Origin: JBDREF01 sp043820045
GTDB taxonomy: Bacteria > Planctomycetota > Phycisphaerae > Sedimentisphaerales > Anaerobacaceae
Assembly: GCA_043820045.1 (NCBI GenBank)
Contig: JBDREF010000439.1
Location: forward strand, 1-19,026
DNA: 19,026 nt
Reading direction: 5' to 3'
The notes under the pieces: model-generated
Database searches by the model: none
The model's input: the letters and a program-made list of their open reading frames with translations, nothing else
Told to the model about the DNA's origin: nothing
Program-made: the position numbers and the translations under genes
Shown here: positions 13,470 to 19,026 of the stretch, piece by piece
Numbering within the stretch: the stretch's first letter is position 1
How the letters are laid out: every line of letters starts with the position of its first letter

Positions 13470-15299
13470 ATGAACTATATGAGTACAAATATACAAGTTA
13501 CCCGGCGGTCGGCGGCCGGGAGAGTCTCGTGGCTGATGCCGCTTGCTGCCTTCTTTCTGACCGCCATCGCAGGCTGCGGCACCACTTCCCATCTGGTCGA
13601 TATGGCCTATATTCACGAATACCAGGTTGCGCCGATAGATGTTCCGGACCCATCTGCCGACGGCGAGTTCGGATATCGCATCTATTTCTACGGAAGCGGC
13701 GATGACAAACGCAGGAAAGAATATGGCACAACTGTTGATTTCAAGACCGAACCGGTTGACGCAAGGTCGTTCATGGATATCTTTGATGATGTCCCGCGCT
13801 ACTGGGGGTTCGATTTTGAAAGGCTGCCGCTCAACGGTCGGGTGTGGTTTCCCGAAGGCGATGGGCCTTTTCCCCTGGTTCTGATAGTGCACGGCAACCA
13901 CACCATGAAAGATTTCTCAGATGCAGGGTACGAGTACATCGGCAAGCTGCTCGCCAGCCGGGGTTTTGCAGCCGTTTCCGTGGATCAGAACTTCCTGAAC
14001 CAGAAATTCGACGGCGAGAACGACGCCCGCGCATTTCTGCTCATGGAACATCTCAAACTCTGGCGGGAATGGAACCAGACAGAGGGGCACGAATTCGAAG
14101 GTAAGGTTGACATGGACAGGATCGCGCTGATCGGGCATTCAAGGGGCGGAGAATCGGTAGCGCACGCCGCGGCATTCAACCGGCTCTCGCGTTACCCGGA
14201 TGAGGCCAATACGACGTTCGATTACGACTTTTCCATCAAATCCGTCATTGCCATTGCACCTTGTGACGACCAGTACAGACCTGCGGGACATCAAACGAAA
14301 TTGACCGACGTAAACTACCTTGTCATACAAGGAGGGCACGACGCCGATGTAACGACGTTCATGGGACTTCGTCAGTTCAGCCGGGTGAATTTCACCGGCG
14401 ATGACTTCCGGTGCAAGGCGGCAATCTATGTCTATCGGGCGAACCACAGCCGTTTCAATACGGCATGGGGCGGGCTGGACTATCAGGCGCCCGCGAGCTG
14501 GTTCCTCAACGAGCGGCCCATTATGGATGCCGCAGACCAGCGCCAGGTCGCAAAAGTGTTCATTTCGGCCTTTCTCGAAGCCACCCTTAACGGCAGAGAT
14601 GGGTATCTGCCAATCTTCAAAGATACGCGTACGGCCGGCGCGTGGCTGCCGGAAGATATTTACATCAGCCGGTACAAGGATTCCTATTTCGAAGTGATTG
14701 CCGACTTCGAAGAGGACTTCGACGTAACCACGGCGACAATTCCGGGCGGGCGGATTCTGGGCGAAAATCTCATGACATGGAAGGAATCGGATGTTCGCTG
14801 CCGCATCGCTGACAGCTCGACACAGGAGAACTTTACCGTCGTTCTGGAATGGGAGGACACGAGCCAGGACGATCCCAGCTCAGCCGCAGTCGGCTCCTAT
14901 TCCATCGTGCTCGGCCACGAAGCCAGAGAAACGCTGGATCTCAGCCGAGATACGAAGCTTGTCTTTTCCATCGGTGCCGCCGACCCGGACATGCACGAGC
15001 CTGTCGATCTGACGATTGAGCTGACCGACACCAACGGCCATTCTGCCGGCTTGCTGCTTACTTCCGTAGGGCCGGTTCACCCGGCTCTGGCGGTAAGGCT
15101 GGCCAAATGGAAGTGGATAGAAAGAAAATCCGTCGAGACGTTCTCAGAGCGGCTTCTCCAGACCTATGAGATGCCAATGTCATATTTTGTCGAGGCCAAT
15201 CCATCATTTGAGCCAGCCCGGCTTGAGACCATCCGGTTCCTGTTCGACCGCTCACAGACCGGCAGCATAATGCTGGACGATATTGGCATTTCCTTTTGA
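13470..15299 (+). CDS. Lipoprotein alpha/beta hydrolase with C-terminal beta-rich domain
   Basis: A 609-residue envelope-anchored esterase/lipase-like enzyme. The start at 13470 has GAGG 5 bases upstream. Residues 1-36 form a lipoprotein signal with lipobox IAGC (lipidated C36). The hydrolase core (about 115-420) has the oxyanion-hole HGNH at 141-144 and the nucleophile elbow GHSRGG with S224. A likely acid lies in GGHDADV (D291 or D293), and H326 in ANHSRF is the likely histidine. The overall look resembles platelet-activating-factor hydrolase/chlorophyllase-like or polyester-hydrolase-like folds, but the substrate is unknown. The C-terminal part (about 430-609) predicts beta strands ending in IMLDDIGISF, typical of planctomycete jelly-roll or carbohydrate-binding-like modules. 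Catalytic residues are inferred from motif position only. Confidence 0.87.
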   Translation: MNYMSTNIQVTRRSAAGRVSWLMPLAAFFLTAIAGCGTTSHLVDMAYIHEYQVAPIDVPDPSADGEFGYRIYFYGSGDDKRRKEYGTTVDFKTEPVDARSFMDIFDDVPRYWGFDFERLPLNGRVWFPEGDGPFPLVLIVHGNHTMKDFSDAGYEYIGKLLASRGFAAVSVDQNFLNQKFDGENDARAFLLMEHLKLWREWNQTEGHEFEGKVDMDRIALIGHSRGGESVAHAAAFNRLSRYPDEANTTFDYDFSIKSVIAIAPCDDQYRPAGHQTKLTDVNYLVIQGGHDADVTTFMGLRQFSRVNFTGDDFRCKAAIYVYRANHSRFNTAWGGLDYQAPASWFLNERPIMDAADQRQVAKVFISAFLEATLNGRDGYLPIFKDTRTAGAWLPEDIYISRYKDSYFEVIADFEEDFDVTTATIPGGRILGENLMTWKESDVRCRIADSSTQENFTVVLEWEDTSQDDPSSAAVGSYSIVLGHEARETLDLSRDTKLVFSIGAADPDMHEPVDLTIELTDTNGHSAGLLLTSVGPVHPALAVRLAKWKWIERKSVETFSERLLQTYEMPMSYFVEANPSFEPARLETIRFLFDRSQTGSIMLDDIGISF

Positions 15300-15324
15300 A
15301 CCCACCGGCGCAATCGAACCCACA

Positions 15325-15345
15325 TGCTGTGAGCCATGAACAGCA
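15325..15345. terminator. Possible weak hairpin after the hydrolase gene
   Basis: TGCTGT and ACAGCA form a 6-base-pair stem with a 9-base loop, 25 bases after the hydrolase stop. There is no following T-run, so intrinsic termination is doubtful. Confidence 0.25.
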
Positions 15346-15364
15346 AGCGGGCATGACGACACTA

Positions 15365-15393
15365 TTGCGTGGAACCCCCTGTCGGACTATAAA
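15365..15393 (+). promoter_or_regulatory. Candidate sigma-70-like promoter for the DMT transporter
   Basis: TATAAA (15388-15393) is a good -10 box. TTGCGT (15365-15370), 17 bases upstream, is a weak -35 box. The predicted leader to the ATG at 15450 is about 50 bases. It makes the transporter an independent unit from the hydrolase. Confidence 0.4.
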
Positions 15394-15449
15394 TAACAGC
15401 CGTATGAAAGCTTAACTTACAAAATCGCATTACTTCGTGCCGGCTGAAT

Positions 15450-16319
15450 ATGGAAAAACAAAAGAAGGCCTACCTGTATGCTTCGCTGGCAGTCCTGTTC
15501 TGGGCCACTTCCGCTTCGGCCTTCAAGATCTCGCTGCGTTACATGGATGTTTTTGCGCTGCTGTTTTACGCCTCCGTCACATCAACTGTGATCCTCTTCG
15601 CTTACATCGTGCTTGGCGGAAAGCTGTATCTGCTCAAAGCCCTGTCGAAGGAAGATTATCTACGTTCGGCCCTGCTGGGCCTTCTCAATCCCTTCCTTTA
15701 TTACGCCGTCCTGTTCAAGGCATACTCTATACTTCCCGCGCAGGAAGCCCAGCCGCTGAACTTCATCTGGCCCATAACCCTGGTTCTGCTATCCATACCT
15801 TTGCTCGGCCAGAAAATCAAACCAAGAGATATTCTCGCCACCTTCATCTGTTTTGCAGGCGTTCTTGTCATTGCAACTCGCGGCGATATTCTGGGGTTCA
15901 GGTTTACCGACCCCATCGGAGTGTCGCTGGCGACTGGCAGTTCGATTATCTGGGCGATATTCTGGATCTATAACGTCAGGGACAAACGCGACGAAGTTGT
16001 TGGGCTGTTTCTCAATTTTGTGTTCGGCTCGGCCATCACATTCATGCCGATGCTGCTTCTCTCCGGAGCAAGAATCCCGAGTCTCAACGGCATCCTCGGA
16101 GCAGCCTACATAGGGTCGTTTGAGCTGGGGATTACTTTCCTGCTCTGGCTCAAGGCGCTGAAACTGTCAAAAACGACCGCTCATGTAACGAGCCTGATCT
16201 ACCTGGTGCCCTTCCTGTCTCTGCTACTTATTTCTTTCGCGGTTCCCGAACCGATTCTTGCCTCGACGATAGCGGGCCTGGCCCTTATCGTAGGCGGGAT
16301 ATTGCTGCAGAAACTATGA
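15450..16319 (+). CDS. DMT/EamA-family transporter
   Basis: A 289-residue inner-membrane protein predicting ten spans arranged as two EamA repeats (about 5-140 and 150-289), the drug/metabolite transporter layout. The first repeat has YLYASLAVLFWATSASAFKISL. The second ends with a Leu/Ile-rich span and the short basic tail QKL. Length is normal for the family. Substrates of this family range from amino acids to nucleotide sugars and drugs and cannot be deduced here. No Shine-Dalgarno precedes the ATG. It converges with the oxidoreductase gene, with 107 bases between stops. Confidence 0.92.
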   Translation: MEKQKKAYLYASLAVLFWATSASAFKISLRYMDVFALLFYASVTSTVILFAYIVLGGKLYLLKALSKEDYLRSALLGLLNPFLYYAVLFKAYSILPAQEAQPLNFIWPITLVLLSIPLLGQKIKPRDILATFICFAGVLVIATRGDILGFRFTDPIGVSLATGSSIIWAIFWIYNVRDKRDEVVGLFLNFVFGSAITFMPMLLLSGARIPSLNGILGAAYIGSFELGITFLLWLKALKLSKTTAHVTSLIYLVPFLSLLLISFAVPEPILASTIAGLALIVGGILLQKL

Positions 16320-16426
16320 TGCCGGAGACAAATGCAGGTAGACACTGCCCCCCGCGCCTGCCCGAATGCCTCCCATGGCACTGCGGCAAGTCCAGCAAAT
16401 TGCAGATTTGGACCACGGTAACCTCG

Positions 16427-17896
16427 CTACACTTGCTCAGGCACGACGAACGGCTTGCGATACGGCCGAGTCAGCAGCATATCAGCCGCCGGGTTGTCCA
16501 CGAACTTCTCCTTCTTTGGATTAAACTTCAGCATCGGCCCGAGTTGGTATGTACCCTTGGATACATCGAGTCCCAGAGTGCCCTTGACGGTTTCCTTGAT
16601 TGTATCCCAGGATTTGGCGATTTCCTGGTGCTTGTCGAGCACGGCGGGCCTCGTACCGCCGGAGACCTGCTCGCCAAGGCGGTAGGAAATATTGCCCAGG
16701 TGGCAACCGGCGCTGGACAGATGCGCCTTGGCGATGTCGGCATGGAGATCGCGGCGTTTACGGCTGCGGACGCAGTGGATGAAGTTCTCGAAGTTATCGC
16801 CGGGGCCCATCTCTACATCGACGTCCACCAGAGGCTCGGCCTTGTCACTGCCCTTGGGATAAAACTTGCCGCCCTTGATCACACCCGCCTCGAGGTAGAA
16901 TTCGTTGTCCACTTTCTTCGGGTACTTTTTGCCGTCCACACCTGCTCTGTCAACCAGGCCGATTACCTCAAAAACAAGAAGCGGCCCACCGTAGTCCATG
17001 ACTGTCAATTGGCAGTTGGGAGTCTGAGCCTGGTCGGTGAAAGGCTCATGACCGGGCGTCGATTCGACCCACCGGCCGCCCATACTTATGGCGCTTACGG
17101 GCAAAGTCGAGCCTTTGATAGCCCAGCGTGCAATGTCCATTTGGTGGACACCCTGATTGCCGATTTCGCCACAGCCGAAATCCCAGAACCAGTGCCAGTT
17201 GTAATGCACCAGGTTCTCGTGGTACGGCTGTTCCGGTGCCGGACCGAGCCAGATATTAAAATCGACGTTCTCCGGCGGCTCCTTGACCGGCTTAAAGCCA
17301 ATGCTCCAGCGTCCGCTTCCGTTCTTGGAAGCCCAGGCCTTGGATACGAGCAGCTTGCCGTACTTGCCGCTTTGGACGGCAGCGATCTGCTTTGCCCAGC
17401 CGCTGCTGGCACGGCTCTGCGTACCATGCTGCACGATGCGCTTGTACTTGCGGGCGGCCTCGACGCATTTGCGACCTTCGAATACGTTGTGGCTGCAAGG
17501 TTTCTCCACGTAAACATCCTTGCCCGCCTGGCAGGCCCAGATCGTTGCCAGCGAATGCCAGTGGTTGGGCGTCGCGATGGAGATGGCATCGATATTCTTG
17601 TCTTCCAGCATCTCGCGGATATCGACGTAGGTATCGACCGTAACATTGCGGTCTTTGAACGGCTTGACGCGTTTGTCCAGGACATTTCTGTCCACGTCGC
17701 AGAACGCAGCTATACGCACACCTTCCATATCATTGAACGCGCTGATGTGTGAGCTGCCCCGGCCGTTGATGCCGACCACGGCCACTCGAACCGCATCGTT
17801 GGCCCCTCGCACCCGCGAGAATGGACTGGCCAGCGTCAGACCGGCGCCTGCAGCTATGGAACTCTTCATAAAATCTCGGCGTGTGAAACGTTTCAT
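16427..17896 (-). CDS. Tat-exported Gfo/Idh/MocA-family oxidoreductase
   Basis: A 489-residue NAD(P)-dependent sugar or cyclitol dehydrogenase-like protein. The start at 17896 has AAGGAG 7 bases upstream and begins with a twin-arginine leader (RRDFMK at 6-11, then a hydrophobic AAGAGLTLASP stretch). Export of the folded, cofactor-bearing protein is implied. The Rossmann domain starts at about 36 with VRVAVVGINGRG. The family's EKP motif (YVEKPCSHN) supplies the conserved lysine. The C-terminal half is the substrate/dimerisation domain. A long antisense frame covers most of it. This class is amplified in planctomycetes, where it often accompanies polysaccharide breakdown, but no glycan genes are visible here. 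Confidence 0.95.
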   Translation of the reverse strand: MKRFTRRDFMKSSIAAGAGLTLASPFSRVRGANDAVRVAVVGINGRGSSHISAFNDMEGVRIAAFCDVDRNVLDKRVKPFKDRNVTVDTYVDIREMLEDKNIDAISIATPNHWHSLATIWACQAGKDVYVEKPCSHNVFEGRKCVEAARKYKRIVQHGTQSRASSGWAKQIAAVQSGKYGKLLVSKAWASKNGSGRWSIGFKPVKEPPENVDFNIWLGPAPEQPYHENLVHYNWHWFWDFGCGEIGNQGVHQMDIARWAIKGSTLPVSAISMGGRWVESTPGHEPFTDQAQTPNCQLTVMDYGGPLLVFEVIGLVDRAGVDGKKYPKKVDNEFYLEAGVIKGGKFYPKGSDKAEPLVDVDVEMGPGDNFENFIHCVRSRKRRDLHADIAKAHLSSAGCHLGNISYRLGEQVSGGTRPAVLDKHQEIAKSWDTIKETVKGTLGLDVSKGTYQLGPMLKFNPKKEKFVDNPAADMLLTRPYRKPFVVPEQV

Positions 17897-17997
17897 AAGC
17901 AATCTCCTTCCCCAGGACCCCATAATTATTCCCATTTTATCCTGACGGAACCGCTCGGCCCTGTTTGGGGCCAAGTGCCGTTAGCACATTACAATAA

Positions 17998-18026
17998 AGA
18001 ATAGCCAGTGCCGGACAGTACGGCAA
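17998..18026 (-). promoter_or_regulatory. Weak sigma-70-like promoter candidate for the oxidoreductase
   Basis: On the minus strand TTGCCG (18026-18021) and TATTCT (18003-17998) are spaced by 17 bases, about 100 bases before the start codon. Each box matches consensus at 4 of 6 positions, so support is modest. Confidence 0.3.
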
Positions 18027-18035
18027 GAGCAAAAT

Positions 18036-18053
18036 TTTCCGAAAAACCGGAAA
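18036..18053 (-). terminator. Weak hairpin downstream of the 168-residue protein gene
   Basis: TTTCCG and CGGAAA form a 6-base-pair stem with a 6-base loop, 12 bases after the stop codon. On the minus strand the stem is followed by ATTTTG, a short T-rich tract. It could be a poor intrinsic terminator separating this gene from the oxidoreductase. Confidence 0.35.
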
Positions 18054-18064
18054 CTGAGTCCTGG

Positions 18065-18571
18065 TCAACTAATGATTTCTTCAATCGTTCTTGCGACAAT
18101 GTAGTCGGGCAGTTTTTGCAGGCCCGGCCTGGCCTCGTAAGCGGAAATAATGCTCCCGTCCGGGAATGCTCCGACCTGCTCGATCAACTCTTCGGCCAGC
18201 AGACGCAGAGTCTCCTCTGGCATGCCGGTCTGTGCCTTGCTGCGTGCCGCTTGCACCAGAGCTGCAAATTCGGCCCGGCTGTCGTACCAGTCGAGCTGCA
18301 CCTGAAGCTCGAAGGCGTCCTTTGCCCTGCTGCGGTCGTAAAGATACTGAATTCCTGTCGGATTGTAGAGTTCTATACGTTCATCGATAAAGGCCACGCA
18401 CGCATCTCTGTACGCAGCGTACTTATTCTCGCCAAAATCTTCAAAGCCCCGCGCGGCAATCTCTCTGGCGAGCAACTCGTCCACCTTCCTGGCCAGAAGC
18501 TCCTTTCGAGCTTCCAGCCGTTCATACAGAGCTTCGTAGTATGCCTTCAAGAGTACGCTCGTTTCGTTCAT
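18065..18571 (-). CDS. Helical soluble protein of unknown function
   Basis: A 168-residue protein rich in Glu, Ala, Leu and Arg with no signal peptide or membrane span, so cytoplasmic. The first 45 residues (LLKAYYEALYERLEARKELLARKVDELL region) predict a long amphipathic or coiled-coil helix. The remainder also looks helical with EETLRLLAEELIEQVGAF and a final EEIIS. The ATG at 18571 is preferred over a TTG at 18634, whose extension is basic and low in structure. No good ribosome-binding site is visible for either. No catalytic or metal motif is seen. It is followed by a weak hairpin and then by the oxidoreductase gene on the same strand. I do not recognise it. Confidence 0.72.
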   Translation of the reverse strand: MNETSVLLKAYYEALYERLEARKELLARKVDELLAREIAARGFEDFGENKYAAYRDACVAFIDERIELYNPTGIQYLYDRSRAKDAFELQVQLDWYDSRAEFAALVQAARSKAQTGMPEETLRLLAEELIEQVGAFPDGSIISAYEARPGLQKLPDYIVARTIEEIIS

Positions 18572-18730
18572 CGGCTCTGGTTCCCAACTCTCACGCAGGC
18601 GCAGCGACCGTTTTCGTCCGGTCCCCGCCACCAATTATATGGTAAAGAAGTAGCAAGTTCCACACCCAAAGGCAGATGGAAGCGACTGCAGATCGGGTAT
18701 TCCGGCAATGTTGCAGGACGGATTTCGGGT

Positions 18731-18844
18731 TCATCCGGCTCCTGAACAGCTATCCGGGCCAAATCGGAGCACCTTTAACACGCTGACGACATGATTTTTT
18801 ACCCTTTTTGCCAGGGAATTCACAGAAACGTGCTTCTTGGGCAT
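18731..18844 (-). CDS. Possible small basic peptide (37 aa)
   Basis: An ATG at 18844 opens a 37-codon frame with a Lys/Val-rich first 28 residues (PKKHVSVNSLAKRVKNHVV) and a Gly/Ser/Cys end. A strong AAGGAGG (18862-18856) lies 11 bases upstream, slightly far but the best Shine-Dalgarno in this part of the window. Length is too short for family recognition. It may be a genuine small protein or chance. A longer reading from a TTG at 18913 is less likely. Confidence 0.35.
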   Translation of the reverse strand: MPKKHVSVNSLAKRVKNHVVSVLKVLRFGPDSCSGAG

Positions 18845-18934
18845 CTTTGAGCCAACCTCCTTGCTTGGGCCATGTCGATAATTTTCAAAGAAAGCGGACT
18901 TTTTTCTTCCCAAATACGCGATCTTACCAGAAAA

Positions 18935-18952
18935 ACAGTATAAACAGTATAA
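18935..18952. repeat. Perfect tandem 9-base direct repeat upstream of the edge promoter
   Basis: ACAGTATAA occurs twice back to back, ending 23 bases before the -35 box of the right-edge promoter. On the opposite strand each unit contains TATACT, close to a -10 box. Paired direct repeats at this place could be an activator site for the gene to the right. Confidence 0.5.
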
Positions 18953-18975
18953 ATAGGAAGGTCGGGCGATTTTTC

Positions 18976-19005
18976 TTGACTATTAGGCAACTGGTTTGGT
19001 ATATT
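18976..19005 (+). promoter_or_regulatory. Sigma-70-like promoter pointing out of the right edge
   Basis: TTGACT (18976-18981) and TATATT (19000-19005) are spaced by 18 bases, with both boxes matching consensus at 5 of 6 positions. No start codon with a long frame follows within the remaining 21 bases, so it presumably drives a gene just beyond the window. Confidence 0.6.
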
Positions 19006-19026
19006 TGCTGTTAGTGAAGCTTAAGC

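Noticed and set aside
16316..17752. A 478-codon plus-strand frame overlapping the DMT transporter stop
   Set aside because: It is antisense to the clearly recognised Gfo/Idh/MocA gene, has no domain resemblance and is an effect of the GC-rich codon pattern of that gene.
17957..17972. GGCCC/GGGCC hairpin in the leader of the oxidoreductase gene
   Set aside because: It has only five base pairs, is far from the start codon and resembles no known riboswitch.

Overview
The window most resembles a chromosomal segment of a Planctomycetota-like bacterium, possibly the Phycisphaerae/Sedimentisphaerales side. This is inferred from three traits: a Gfo/Idh/MocA oxidoreductase with a twin-arginine leader, secreted proteins ending in a 'pseudopilin-like' tail block, and a lipoprotein hydrolase with a C-terminal beta-rich domain ending in LDDIG. 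No rRNA, tRNA, CRISPR array, insertion sequence or phage gene is visible.

Left part (1-4130, minus strand). An ECF sigma factor gene is translationally coupled (ATGA overlap) to a zinc-finger, single-span anti-sigma factor gene. After a 380-base gap comes a full-length PilB/GspE assembly ATPase, followed by a two-span membrane protein that runs off the left edge. A tandem heptamer repeat lies between the last two.

Centre (4131-11590). The 155-base divergent region between the sigma gene and the plus-strand operon is rich in structure. It holds two inward-facing copies of a composite motif (TTCCG-N5-TAAGACGC-N15/16-GTTA), a 12-base palindrome, an A-tract/T-tract and a hairpin over the ribosome-binding site of the first operon gene. 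The operon encodes a GspE-like ATPase lacking the N-terminal regulatory domain, an exported protein of unknown function, two consecutive GspF/PilC platform proteins (the second with an added N-terminal membrane domain), three pseudopilin-like proteins (two with Glu+5, one GspK-like without it) and a PilT-like ATPase. Together this looks like a compact, non-canonical type IV pilus/type II secretion-like machine with three assembly ATPases, probably controlled by the adjacent ECF/anti-sigma pair. Secretin, GspC/L/M or PilM/N/O, and prepilin peptidase are not in this window.

Right part (11591-19026). An ABC exporter pair (ATPase plus ABC-2 permease) is followed by a lipoprotein alpha/beta hydrolase and a DMT/EamA transporter, all on the plus strand. 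Convergent to these are a Tat-exported Gfo/Idh/MocA oxidoreductase, an unrecognised helical protein and a possible 37-residue basic peptide. A well-formed housekeeping-type promoter at the right edge points out of the window.

Limits: family assignments come from motifs read by eye. Promoters, hairpins and small ORFs are predictions without any search or folding calculation.
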